From contig JAJZPG010000010.1 of assembly GCA_021811235.1 (NCBI GenBank), positions 50,843 to 114,842 of the forward strand: a stretch of 64,000 nt of DNA. The letters are read 5' to 3'. The position numbers were made by a program, and so were the translations under genes. This document shows positions 1-9,277 of this stretch, one piece after another. The DNA is from Pseudomonadota bacterium (GTDB taxonomy: Bacteria > Pseudomonadota > Gammaproteobacteria > Burkholderiales > Thiobacillaceae). Under the pieces are notes generated by a model. The model did not search any database. It saw nothing but the letters and a program-made list of their open reading frames with translations, and was not told the DNA's origin. Position 1 is the stretch's first letter. Every line of letters starts with the position of its first letter.

Positions 1-1407
<1,407 letters not shown>

Positions 1408-1494
1408 TTTTAATGGGGGTGTGCGTGGACAACGGACAATAAAGCATTGTATCCGTTAAAGTTCCGCGCTTACAGGCGTGACGGGGCGAGGAAG

Positions 1495-2043
1495 ATGGAC
1501 GACGAGGCAGTGGTTGCGGCGATGCGGCAATGGGTCGAAAAGGCGGTGATCGGGCTGAACCTGTGCCCGTTCGCCAAGGCGGTCTACGTGAAGAACCAGG
1601 TGCGCTTCGTGGTGAGCCGCGCAGCGCATCTCGACGGGCTGCTCGAGGACCTCGACCGCGAGCTGGATTTCCTGGCTGCGGCCGACCCCGATGACGTCGA
1701 TACCACCCTGCTGATCCATCCGGCCTTGCTGGCGGATTTCCTCGATTTCAACGACTTCCTGCAGCTTGCCGAGGCTGCGGTGGGCGAGCACGGGCTGGAC
1801 GGGGTGATCCAGATCGCCAGTTTCCATCCGCGTTTCCAGTTCGAAGGTACGGCGCCCGACGACATCGGCAACTTCAGCAACCGGGCGCCGTTTCCCACCC
1901 TGCATCTGCTGCGCGAGGCGAGTATCGAAAAGGCGGTGGCGGCGTTTCCCGAGGCCGAAACGATCTACCAGCGCAACATCGAGACGCTGGAGAAACTGGG
2001 ACACGAAGGGTGGGATGCCCTGTGGAAGAAGACCGAACGCTGA
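1495..2043 (+). CDS. DUF1415 family protein
   Basis: A 182-residue cytoplasmic protein of unknown function that resembles the DUF1415 family (short proteins common in Beta- and Gammaproteobacteria). Visible family features are the N-terminal WVEKAVIGLNLCPFA stretch and a FHPRFQFEG segment in the middle. I chose ATG 1495 because a GAGGA ribosome site lies just upstream (1488-1492) and the homologous part starts at MDDEAVV; an in-frame start at 1447 would add an unlikely 16-residue leader. It is divergent from alaS and ends at a strong shared terminator. No role can be assigned from the sequence; the conserved Cys in NLCPF suggests a functional site. Confidence 0.85.
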   Translation: MDDEAVVAAMRQWVEKAVIGLNLCPFAKAVYVKNQVRFVVSRAAHLDGLLEDLDRELDFLAAADPDDVDTTLLIHPALLADFLDFNDFLQLAEAAVGEHGLDGVIQIASFHPRFQFEGTAPDDIGNFSNRAPFPTLHLLREASIEKAVAAFPEAETIYQRNIETLEKLGHEGWDALWKKTER

Positions 2044-2046
2044 GGG

Positions 2047-2080
2047 CGACAAAAAAGGGGCAGACGCCCCTTTTTTGTCG
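2047..2080. terminator. bidirectional rho-independent terminator
   Basis: A perfect stem with an A-run on one side and a T-run on the other (CGACAAAAAAGGGGC paired with GCCCCTTTTTTGTCG) lies between the convergent DUF1415 gene and soxB and can stop transcription from both sides. Confidence 0.9.
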
Positions 2081-2094
2081 ATGCTGGCCGGATT

Positions 2095-3837
2095 TCAGGA
2101 ATACGAGCCGTCGTAGTCCGCGATGCCCGGGTTCTTCTTGCCGACGCCGATGATCTTCGGCGTGTTGAGCTTGACGCCCTTGATGACCTTCTTGTCGCGC
2201 AGATAGCCGGCCACGACGTCCCACACCGGCTCGCCCTGCACGCCTTCGGCAACCGGCGCCCAGCCCGCGACCTTGTAGGTCTTGCCGGCGTCCACCGGCT
2301 TGCCCTTCAGCATCATGTTGCTGATACGCTGGCCGATGGGTTTGTTCGGGTCGATGGTGTACTCGATGCCGCCCACGCGCACCATGTCGCCGCCCTGCTG
2401 GTAGTAGGGGTCGGCGTTGAACAGGTTGTCGGCGACGTCTTCCATGATGGTCTTGATGGTTTCGCCGGTCATGTTGGTCAGCGTCGTCTGCGGGTAGGTG
2501 ATCGCAGTCTGGTCCATCAGGCGCTCCATGGTGATGGCGTCGCCCGGCAGCAGCGTGGTGCCCCAGCGGAAGCCGGGCGAGAACGCGGCGTCGGCGCCCT
2601 TGACTTCCATCAGCGCGTCGACCAGCAACTGGTCCCAGGTGCCGTTGAAATTGCCGCGGCGATACAGGAAGTCGTCGGTGACGGCGAGCTTTTCGCTGAG
2701 CTTGGCCTCGTGCGGCGCGCGCGCCTGCTTGATGTATGCCTCCATCGCCGGGTCGGCCGGCAGCAGGTTGGAGAACACCGGCAGCAGGCGGTACTTGTAG
2801 CTCTGCACCTTGCCGCCGCGGATGTCGAAGTCCATCACGCCGAGGAACTTGCCGTTGGAGCCGGCATTGGTCACCAGCGTGATGCCCTTGGCGTTCTTGA
2901 CCTTGGCAGGCTGCGGCACGCCATCGTGGGTGTGGCCGCCGAAGATGGCGTCGATGCCGGTGACGCGGCTGGCCATCTTGAGGTCGACGTCCATGCCGTT
3001 GTGCGACAGCACGATGACCAGCTTGGCACCCTTGGCGCGGGCCTCGTCGACCCATTTCTGCATGCTGTCGTCGCGGATGCCGAAGCTCCAGTCCGGGACG
3101 TGGTGGCGCGGGTTGGCGATCGGCGTGTAGGGGAAGGCCTGGCCGATGATCGCGACCTTCACGCCGCCCATTTCCTTCATGACGTAGGGCTTGAACACCT
3201 GGTCGCCGAAATCGTTGGTGACGACGTTCTGCGCGACGAAATCCACGCCGGCTTTCTTGAAGTCATTGTTGACGATTTCCAGCACCCGTTCGGCGCCGAA
3301 GGTCGATTCCCAGTGCGGGGTCATGACGTTGACGCCCAGCTTGATGCAGGCGTCGACCATGTCCTGCGCGTTGGTCCACAGCGAGGTGGCCGAACCCTGC
3401 CAGGTGTCGCCGCCGTCCAGCAGCAGCGCGCCGGGGCGCTGCGCGCGCAGCTTGTCGACCAGGGTCTTCAGGTGGGCGAAGCCGCCGACCTTGCCGTACA
3501 CCTTGGCGGCTTCGGTAAAGTCGAGGTAGGTGAAGGCATGCGCTTCCGCGCTGCCGGGCTTGATGCCGAACTGCTTCAGCAGATGCTGGCCGACCAGGTG
3601 CGGCGCCTTGCCGGTGGCGGAGCCGACGCCCAGGTTGACGTTGGGTTCGCGGAACCACACCGGCAGCAGCTGGGCATGGCAGTCGGTGAAGTGCAGGAAC
3701 GAGACGTTGCCGTGACGTGGCACGTCGTAGAAATTCGCGGGGGCCTTGCCGGCCAGTGCAGATTTGCTGTCCAGCGCCATACCGGATGCGGCGGCGACGG
3801 CCAGCAGTTGCAGGAACTCACGGCGATTCATGTGCAT
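2095..3837 (-). CDS. soxB: SoxB thiosulfohydrolase
   Basis: Periplasmic dimanganese hydrolase that releases sulfate from the SoxY-bound S-sulfonate in the Sox thiosulfate-oxidation cycle. The 580-residue protein has an N-terminal twin-arginine signal (NRREFLQLL, residues 4-12) and the calcineurin/5'-nucleotidase metal motifs in order: TDCH (51-54), DGGDTWQG (141-148), the SoxB-type PHWE (174-177), a lone Asn in AQNVV (204), LSHNGMD and GGHTHDG. Length matches the family. ATG 3837 is preferred over the ATG two codons later because GAGGAG lies 6 nt upstream. It is last in the sox order, separated from soxA by a terminator and about 120 bp that could hold its own promoter. Confidence 0.97.
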   Translation of the reverse strand: MHMNRREFLQLLAVAAASGMALDSKSALAGKAPANFYDVPRHGNVSFLHFTDCHAQLLPVWFREPNVNLGVGSATGKAPHLVGQHLLKQFGIKPGSAEAHAFTYLDFTEAAKVYGKVGGFAHLKTLVDKLRAQRPGALLLDGGDTWQGSATSLWTNAQDMVDACIKLGVNVMTPHWESTFGAERVLEIVNNDFKKAGVDFVAQNVVTNDFGDQVFKPYVMKEMGGVKVAIIGQAFPYTPIANPRHHVPDWSFGIRDDSMQKWVDEARAKGAKLVIVLSHNGMDVDLKMASRVTGIDAIFGGHTHDGVPQPAKVKNAKGITLVTNAGSNGKFLGVMDFDIRGGKVQSYKYRLLPVFSNLLPADPAMEAYIKQARAPHEAKLSEKLAVTDDFLYRRGNFNGTWDQLLVDALMEVKGADAAFSPGFRWGTTLLPGDAITMERLMDQTAITYPQTTLTNMTGETIKTIMEDVADNLFNADPYYQQGGDMVRVGGIEYTIDPNKPIGQRISNMMLKGKPVDAGKTYKVAGWAPVAEGVQGEPVWDVVAGYLRDKKVIKGVKLNTPKIIGVGKKNPGIADYDGSYS

Positions 3838-3959
3838 GGGGCACTCCTCGGGAATGGATGACGAATGGTGTTTGACCGTATTGTCGATTTATAGCGGCTT
3901 GCCGGTAAATAGTAGCTCCGGCCCATCGCTGCTGGGCCGTATGCACAGGCCACAAATGA

Positions 3960-3983
3960 AAAAGCCCGGTTGCCCGGGCTTTT
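3960..3983 (-). terminator. rho-independent terminator after soxA
   Basis: A perfect 10-bp stem (AAAAGCCCGG / CCGGGCTTTT) with a 4-nt loop, followed in the minus-strand direction by a T-run, sits about 20 bp past the soxA stop and before soxB. It should reduce or prevent read-through from soxXYZA into soxB. The stem is nearly symmetrical, so it may also act on the plus strand. Confidence 0.8.
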
Positions 3984-4002
3984 CGCGCGACGGAGGTCCG
4001 GA

Positions 4003-4848
4003 TTACTTGCGGAACACCGAGGCTTTCATCGGCATGCCGTTGGACAGCGCGGAGTGGAAATACTCCAGGTTGTTCATGGTGGTGCCGCCTTGTGCGGGAG
4101 GCACGGCGCGCACCTGCTTGAAGCAGCCGTCATAGCGCTGTTGCAGGGTCACAAGGCTATCGCCGCCACGGAACACCGGCCAGTGCACGGCGTGGCCGAC
4201 GGCGGGCGAGATCAATTCCGAGCGCAGGCGGGTGCCGGCGTTCTGCACGTGGCAGTTGGCGCAGGCGAAGTTGAGCTGGCCCTTGCGGGTGAAGAAAGTC
4301 TTCTTGCCGTCTTCGTACGCAGCCATCGCCTTGGGACCTTCGACCTTGATGTTCATCAGCATGCCGTCCGACAGCGTGCGCATGTACGCGGTCAACACGC
4401 CCATGGTCTTCATGTCGTTGATCTTGAAGGCCTCCTCACCGTTGGTGGTGCGGCAGTCGTTGATGGCATCCTGCAACGTCACGACCTTGCCCTTGGCGTC
4501 GTCGAACATCGGGTAGTTGCCGGCGATCTGCTTACCGCCGTTGGGTAGACAGCTGGCGTAGGTCTTGCCGTTCTTGAACGGGGTCTCCCACATCTTGCGG
4601 CCTTTTTCGATGTCGGCTTCAAAAGGGGGGAATTCCATGATCGCGTCGTACTGGGCCTTGCTGTCCGCATCGAACGCCAGTGCGCCGTAGACGTAATCCT
4701 CAAGCTTGACGTCGGGATATTTGGATGTGTAGTACTTGATGAATTCCTGCCGATCGGCTTCGGGCGAGGCGTGTGCCGTCGCGGCGCCCAGCGCAATGCC
4801 CAGACCAGCCATCCCTGCCAGCAGTTTCATAATGAGTTGTTGTTTCAT
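4003..4848 (-). CDS. soxA: SoxA, c-type cytochrome subunit of SoxXA
   Basis: With SoxX, couples thiosulfate oxidatively to the carrier cysteine of SoxY in the periplasm. The 281-residue protein has a signal peptide (cleavage probably after AHA, residue 27) and only one haem-binding CXXCH (CANCH, 196-200). The N-terminal half instead has isolated Cys100 and Cys132, which in monohaem SoxA proteins replace the second haem site. Cys242 (RYDGCFKQVRA) is at the expected place of the persulfidated cysteine haem ligand. ATG 4848 was chosen because GGAGGA lies 4 nt upstream; an ATG four codons earlier overlaps that site. It follows soxZ after 69 bp containing a strong hairpin. Confidence 0.96.
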   Translation of the reverse strand: MKQQLIMKLLAGMAGLGIALGAATAHASPEADRQEFIKYYTSKYPDVKLEDYVYGALAFDADSKAQYDAIMEFPPFEADIEKGRKMWETPFKNGKTYASCLPNGGKQIAGNYPMFDDAKGKVVTLQDAINDCRTTNGEEAFKINDMKTMGVLTAYMRTLSDGMLMNIKVEGPKAMAAYEDGKKTFFTRKGQLNFACANCHVQNAGTRLRSELISPAVGHAVHWPVFRGGDSLVTLQQRYDGCFKQVRAVPPAQGGTTMNNLEYFHSALSNGMPMKASVFRK

Positions 4849-4880
4849 GCCGTCCTCCATAAACCTGATGAATGAAGCGG

Positions 4881-4903
4881 GAGCGGGGCTTGGCGCCCCG
4901 CTC
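4881..4903 (-). repeat. intercistronic hairpin between soxZ and soxA
   Basis: A perfect 9-bp stem (GAGCGGGGC / GCCCCGCTC) with a 5-nt loop lies in the soxZ-soxA gap, about 33 nt before the soxA start. There is no T-run after it in the direction of transcription, so it looks like an mRNA processing or stability element, or a partial block, rather than a classical terminator. Confidence 0.7.
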
Positions 4904-4917
4904 GTGTGTTGCCTGAC

Positions 4918-5232
4918 TCAGCCGATGGTGGCTTCGGCGGTGTTCTTGTCGCCCTTGTTGTCGGCCCAGCTGACGACGACCTTGTCGCCGGCCTTCACGC
5001 CCTTGACCTTGAAGCCGAGGTAGGGGTTCTTGGACACGCCGCCGCTCATGCCGGCTTCCAGCACCTTGGCGCCGTTGACGGTGGCGTTCACTTCGGTGAT
5101 GTAGTGGGCGGGGACCAGCTGTCCGGTCTTGGCGTCTTTACGCAGGCCGGTTTCCATCGGGTGGTTCATCAGCACTTTGACGTCGGCGACGTCGCCTGCC
5201 ATGGTGGCACGGATACGCATGGGTTCAGCCAT
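4918..5232 (-). CDS. soxZ: SoxZ, partner of the SoxY sulfur carrier
   Basis: Forms the SoxYZ heterodimer that carries sulfur intermediates in the periplasm. The 104-residue, immunoglobulin-like protein shows the usual SoxZ pattern: RIRATMAGDVADVKVLMNHPMETGLRK near the N-terminus (given here only as landmarks RIRAT at 6-10 and HPMETG at 24-29), then a C-terminal WADNKGD strand. It has no signal peptide, as expected because SoxZ is exported through Tat together with SoxY. It lies 51 bp downstream of soxY, and an AGGAAAG-like site precedes the start. Confidence 0.96.
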   Translation of the reverse strand: MAEPMRIRATMAGDVADVKVLMNHPMETGLRKDAKTGQLVPAHYITEVNATVNGAKVLEAGMSGGVSKNPYLGFKVKGVKAGDKVVVSWADNKGDKNTAEATIG

Positions 5233-5283
5233 TTGGCTTTCCTTTCCTGAATATGAATGTTGGGAGGTCGCGGGCGGGATCGA

Positions 5284-5751
5284 TCAGCCGCCGCAGCCGC
5301 CAATGGTGACCTTCACTTCCTTGGCCGCCGTGTAGGACTTGCCGCCGGCCGTCACGACAGCACGGATCAGCGAGGTCTGGCCCATCTTGATGCGGGTCGA
5401 CACATAGCCCTGGGCGCCGCCGGAAAGGTTGAAGTCGGCGACCAGCGGGGTCGCGTTCTTCTCGGCGATGATGGCGATCATCGAAGTCCCGGCGATGCCG
5501 CTGGTGACTTCCACCGGCACGACCGCGCCGTTTTCGGCGATGTCCGGTGCCTTGATGGTGATGCTCTTGGAATCGGCAGGTGCCGAGGCACCCATGTTTT
5601 TCAGGACGTCACCGACGCTCTTGGCCTCGAAGGCGCTGCGCGGTGCGGCAGCCAGCGCCTGGGTCGGCTTGAGCAGACCGGCGGCCACGGCCACAGCCAC
5701 GGTGCCGGCGCCGGCGGCGCCTTTCAGTACGTTTCTACGAAGTGCATTCAT
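5284..5751 (-). CDS. soxY: SoxY, covalent sulfur carrier
   Basis: Carries thiosulfate-derived sulfur on a swinging C-terminal cysteine in the periplasmic Sox cycle. The 155-residue precursor has a Tat-type leader (RRNVLKGAAGAG, Arg5-Arg6) and ends with the diagnostic GGCGG pentapeptide (151-155, carrier Cys153). Between them is the immunoglobulin-like domain. It sits between soxX and soxZ on the same strand with short gaps, so co-transcription is likely. Identification is secure. Confidence 0.97.
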   Translation of the reverse strand: MNALRRNVLKGAAGAGTVAVAVAAGLLKPTQALAAAPRSAFEAKSVGDVLKNMGASAPADSKSITIKAPDIAENGAVVPVEVTSGIAGTSMIAIIAEKNATPLVADFNLSGGAQGYVSTRIKMGQTSLIRAVVTAGGKSYTAAKEVKVTIGGCGG

Positions 5752-5787
5752 TTGGGCATATCTCCTGGTTGAAAATGCAGTGGTCTC

Positions 5788-6159
5788 TTATAGACCGTAA
5801 ACGAAATCGGTCACTTTATCGATTTCCTGTTCCGTCAGCACGCCATGCTTGCCGAACGGAATCATGCTGGAAGCGGGGTTGAAGGCGGTGGCATCCCAGA
5901 TCTGGGCGCGCAGCTTGGCCTTGTCGGGGTAGCGGGCGCTCATGGCGATCAGCGGCGGACCGTACAGGCCGGTGGATTCCGCATCCGGCACTGTCGGCAT
6001 GCCGTGGCAGGCCAGGCAGTTGCCCTTGACGCGGTTGAACGCGATGTCCTTGCCGGTTTCTTCCTTCTTGGGCGCGGCCGCATTCTGGGCCAGCACACTC
6101 CCCGACAACATGATCGCGCTGATCGCGCAGGCCGCTGCTACTTGATGAAACTTTCGCAT
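5788..6159 (-). CDS. soxX: SoxX, monohaem cytochrome c subunit of SoxXA
   Basis: Small electron-accepting partner of SoxA. The 123-residue precursor has a signal peptide (cleavage near VLAQ, residues 22-25), one haem site CLACH (48-52) and a candidate Met axial ligand in SSMIPFG (Met100). ATG 6159 is chosen because GGAGG is 6 nt upstream; the ATG two codons earlier overlaps that site, and longer versions have an implausible leader. It is the first gene of the leftward sox order. SoxCD is not in the window. Confidence 0.96.
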   Translation of the reverse strand: MRKFHQVAAACAISAIMLSGSVLAQNAAAPKKEETGKDIAFNRVKGNCLACHGMPTVPDAESTGLYGPPLIAMSARYPDKAKLRAQIWDATAFNPASSMIPFGKHGVLTEQEIDKVTDFVYGL

Positions 6160-6244
6160 GGTCATCCTCCTGATTTTTGAAGTGGTGATGAAAGCGCCTG
6201 CCGCGTGATGTGCAGTGAACGCTATCCAGTGATGGATGAAACGA

Positions 6245-6274
6245 AGCATAGTGGAATTAGTTTTTGCCATGCAA
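6245..6274 (-). promoter_or_regulatory. soxX: possible sox promoter
   Basis: On the minus strand TTGCAT (6274-6269) and TATGCT (6250-6245) are separated by 18 bp in an AT-rich stretch about 90 bp before soxX. The boxes match the sigma-70 consensus only partly (3/6 and 4/6). This is a candidate, not a firm call. Confidence 0.35.
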
Positions 6275-6361
6275 GGCCACCCGATGTTTTTTTGCGTCAA
6301 AGCCGCAGGGTAAATTCCTACCAGCTGTGCCGCGCCAGCACTGGATTTGGGGCAGTGCGGG

Positions 6362-7780
6362 CTAGTTCTTGCGCTGCGCCTTCTCGATTTCCTGCCATTC
6401 GCGGCGGCGCGCCTCGGCGGCCGACATTTCGTGAAAGCCGCCGTCGCCGGCCTTGAGGCCCAGCGTGATCTGTTCGAGCGCGGCCACCAGATTGCCGCTC
6501 AGGGCGAGGGCTTCAGCCTGGGCGCGATGGCTCTGCAGGCGATGCCCGAGCTGGGCGTGGGCCTGGGCGGCCAGCCGCCACAGGCGGCGATCGAGCGGAT
6601 ACAGGGTCAGCTGTTTGTCCGCCCGCGCCAGCGCGTCGCTGTTGCGTCCGGCGTTGAGCAGCGCGGCGATATGGCCGTACTGCAGGGGGCGATAGCCGGG
6701 ATAGGCTTCGCTCCCGGCCTGAAAGCGCTGCAGCGCGAGCCCCGACTGGCCGGCGGCCAGGGCGGCGCGGGCCGCCAGCTGTTGGATCATCGGGTGGCTC
6801 GGCTTGCCGGACAGCAGCTTCTGCACTTCGGTCTCGGCTTCCTTGAACTGGCGCGCGCGCACCAGCGCGGCGGCGAGGCCGTAGCGCGCGGCGGTTTCGC
6901 TGCTGTAGCGCTTTTCCTTCAAGGCGGCACGCGCGGCCAGCACCGCGTCCTGCGGGCTGCCTTCCTGCGCGCGCAGGCGGGCCCGCACCAGCTGGAAATC
7001 GAGACTGTCCTCCACCTGATGGTAAGGCGCCGCTTCGCTGCGCGATTCCATGTCGGCGATACGATCGCTGGTGAGCGGGTGGGTGCGCAGGTAGGCCGGC
7101 GCGCTGGTGTCGTAAAAGCGGTTGGCGCGCTGCAGGCGGTTGAAGAAGCCGCTCATGCCGCGCGGATCGTAGCCGCCCCGGGTCAGCATCTCGTAGCCGA
7201 GGCGGTCGGCCTCGCGTTCATAGTCGCGGCTGTAGTTGAGCTGGTTCTGGATCGAATAGGCCTGGGTGGAGGCGATCGCCGCGCTCGCCACGTTGGGATT
7301 GGAGCGCGACGCCAGCAGCGCCAGCGCGAGCGCGGCCATGGTCGGCCAGTAGCTCTGGCTCTGCGCAGCGACCATGCGCGCGATGTGGTCCTGGGTGACG
7401 TGGGCGATTTCGTGGGCGATCACGCTCGCCAGCTCGGATTCGCTCTGTGCTGCGAGCAGCAGCCCGGTGTGCACGCCGATGTTACCGCCCGGCATGGCGA
7501 AGGCGTTGATGCTGGGATCGCTGACGACGAAGAAGGTGAACTCGCGCTGGTTGCGGCTGCTGACCGAGACCAGCTTGTAGCCGAGCTGGTTGAGGTAGCT
7601 CTCGACTTCCGGATCGTCCAGGTAGCGCGGGTCGGCGTAGACGTCGCGCATGATGGCGCGCCCCAGCGCCTGCTCTTCCTGGTCGGAGAAATACTGGCGC
7701 GACACCTCGCCCAGATCGGGCAGGTCGGCAGCAAGAACCGGCTGGACGGCCAGGGTGAACGCGAGCAGGGTACGCAGCAT
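6362..7780 (-). CDS. BepA-like M48 metalloprotease with TPR region
   Basis: Periplasmic zinc protease/chaperone of the BepA (YfgC) type, which helps outer-membrane protein assembly. The 472-residue protein starts with a signal peptide (cleavage near VLAAD, residue 18-19), carries the zinc motif HEIAH (123-127) with the downstream YEREAD helix supplying the third ligand, and continues into an alpha-helical region of tetratricopeptide-like repeats (about 260-450). Length and order match BepA. It is divergent from moaC; a 146-bp palindromic element occupies the shared upstream region. The exact orthology to BepA rather than another M48-TPR family is inferred. Confidence 0.88.
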   Translation of the reverse strand: MLRTLLAFTLAVQPVLAADLPDLGEVSRQYFSDQEEQALGRAIMRDVYADPRYLDDPEVESYLNQLGYKLVSVSSRNQREFTFFVVSDPSINAFAMPGGNIGVHTGLLLAAQSESELASVIAHEIAHVTQDHIARMVAAQSQSYWPTMAALALALLASRSNPNVASAAIASTQAYSIQNQLNYSRDYEREADRLGYEMLTRGGYDPRGMSGFFNRLQRANRFYDTSAPAYLRTHPLTSDRIADMESRSEAAPYHQVEDSLDFQLVRARLRAQEGSPQDAVLAARAALKEKRYSSETAARYGLAAALVRARQFKEAETEVQKLLSGKPSHPMIQQLAARAALAAGQSGLALQRFQAGSEAYPGYRPLQYGHIAALLNAGRNSDALARADKQLTLYPLDRRLWRLAAQAHAQLGHRLQSHRAQAEALALSGNLVAALEQITLGLKAGDGGFHEMSAAEARRREWQEIEKAQRKN

Positions 7781-7859
7781 CAGCAGGCGGGAATGAGGGC
7801 GGACGACGGCATTTCGATTAGGATGCGCGGATTATCCACAAGGTTCCCTGGGGCGCGTA

Positions 7860-8005
7860 AATGAATAAATTGGGCATGCGTTGTTGCGTATTCGGGATGG
7901 GTGCAAGGCGCGAGGCGTGGCGAATGGTTGTTCCATTTGCAAGCCTTGCAACGCAGCAGCCGCCCGAATACGCTGCAACCCCAGCGTATGCCCAATTTAT
8001 TCATT
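7860..8005. repeat. 146-bp four-tier palindromic element
   Basis: Four nested inverted-repeat pairs fold the whole segment: 7860-7880 with 7985-8005 (20 of 21 positions complementary), 7886-7896 with 7963-7973 (11/11), 7902-7909 with 7943-7950 (8/8), and 7920-7927 with 7933-7940 (7 of 8 plus one G-T). The two outer ends read AATGAATAAATTGGGCAT. It fills the gap between the divergent M48 protease gene and moaC, and its right end lies 15 bp from the moaC start. It has no coding capacity. The shape suggests a MITE-like or BIME-like mobile palindrome; it could also act as an RNA hairpin. Confidence 0.85.
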
Positions 8006-8019
8006 AAACGAGCCCTAAC

Positions 8020-8511
8020 ATGAGCGAATTCACCCATTTTGACGAACGCGGCCGCGCCGTCATGGTTGACGTGGCGGGCAAGGACGACACCCGGCGCGTG
8101 GCCGTGGCGAGTGGCCGCATCCACATGTTACCCGATACCCTAGCCCGCATCCTGGAGGGGCAGGCCGCCAAGGGCGACGTGCTCGGCATCGCCCGCATCG
8201 CCGCGATCCAGGCGACCAAGCGCACCGCCGAGCTGATCCCGCTGTGCCATCCGATCGCGCTGACGAAGGTCGGCGTGGAATTCAGCCACGACTCGGCCGG
8301 ATCGTGGATTGCCTGTGCGGTGACGGCCGAGACCGTCGGCAAGACCGGGGTGGAAATGGAGGCGCTGACCGGCGTGTCGGTGGCCTTGCTGACGATCTAC
8401 GACATGTGCAAGGCGGTCGACCGCGGCATGACGATAGGCGACATCCGCCTGCTGGAGAAGCAGGGTGGGCGCTCCGGACACTGGCGCGCGCCGTCCGCGG
8501 AAGGCGTCTAG
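8020..8511 (+). CDS. moaC: MoaC, cyclic pyranopterin monophosphate synthase
   Basis: Acts with MoaA in the first step of molybdenum-cofactor synthesis, making cyclic pyranopterin monophosphate in the cytoplasm. The 163-residue protein shows the family landmarks: [12 protein letters not shown] near residue 15-26, the LIPLCHPI motif in the middle, and VEMEALTG followed by DMCKAVDR toward the C-terminus. Length is normal. No strong ribosome site is visible, as the palindromic element ends just upstream. Proximity to the molybdoenzyme genes soeABC fits a supply role. Confidence 0.97.
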   Translation: MSEFTHFDERGRAVMVDVAGKDDTRRVAVASGRIHMLPDTLARILEGQAAKGDVLGIARIAAIQATKRTAELIPLCHPIALTKVGVEFSHDSAGSWIACAVTAETVGKTGVEMEALTGVSVALLTIYDMCKAVDRGMTIGDIRLLEKQGGRSGHWRAPSAEGV

Positions 8512-8581
8512 TCATAACGTCATCTTTGTGCCGCCGCCGCACTGCGGCAAGATGGTCGCGTGTAAGGTGACGGGCAAGCGT

Positions 8582-9277
8582 ATGCGGGTGTGGGGATTCC
8601 TGTTGTTGGGGCTGTGGGCGGCGGTTGCGCGCGCAGGCATGCCGGACTACCAGGCTTTCCCGGCGGCGGGCGAGCGCCTGCTGCTGTGGATGGCGTCCGA
8701 ACGCGGGCGCACCGCACCTGAACTTGACGCGGCGGAGCGGCTGGCGGCACAGGGCGTGGAGGTGTGGTCGCTCGATTCCGTCAGTGCCTATTTCCTGCCG
8801 CAATTGCCGAGCAGCATGGACGCGGTGCCGGTGCCTGATCTGGCGGACTGGCTGCGTGCCGCGCACGCAAGCGGCAAACGGGTTGCGGTGGTCGCCGTGG
8901 CGCGGGCGGCAGTGCCGCTGCTGCGGGCCGCCGCCACGCTGGATGCGGCCGGCCGGCAGCGCCTGTGCGTCATGCTGCTGTATCCGAATCTCTACACCGT
9001 GGCCGAGCCGCTTGCCGAGCCCGCCTACCTCGATCTGGGCGATCTGGGCGGCCTGCAGGTGCGGGTGTTGCAGCCGCGCCGCTCGGCAGCCACGCCCTGG
9101 CTGGCGGGCTTGCTCGACCATTTGACGCAGCAGGGCGCGACGGCCAGCGGCACGATCCTGGAAAACCTGCGTGAAGGCTGGTGGGCGCGCGAAACGCCGA
9201 CCGATTTTGAACTCGCCGAGAGCCGTCGCATGGAGGGGCTGCTGCTGCGCGAACTCGATACCTGGGGATGCAAATGA
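8582..9277 (+). CDS. secreted protein of unknown function, alpha/beta-hydrolase-like
   Basis: A 231-residue protein with a signal peptide (MRVWGFLLLGLWAAVARAG). I do not recognise the family. The alternation of strands and helices (RLLLWMAS, VEVWSLDS, RVAVVAVA, LCVMLLYP, LQVRVLQP) looks like an alpha/beta-hydrolase core, reminiscent of VirJ-type proteins, but the position of the nucleophile elbow reads VAVARAA rather than GXSXG, so catalysis is doubtful. ATG 8582 was chosen for the signal peptide; an earlier ATG at 8552 would bury it. Its TGA overlaps the ATG of the TlpA-like gene, so the two are translationally coupled. Confidence 0.7.
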   Translation: MRVWGFLLLGLWAAVARAGMPDYQAFPAAGERLLLWMASERGRTAPELDAAERLAAQGVEVWSLDSVSAYFLPQLPSSMDAVPVPDLADWLRAAHASGKRVAVVAVARAAVPLLRAAATLDAAGRQRLCVMLLYPNLYTVAEPLAEPAYLDLGDLGGLQVRVLQPRRSAATPWLAGLLDHLTQQGATASGTILENLREGWWARETPTDFELAESRRMEGLLLRELDTWGCK

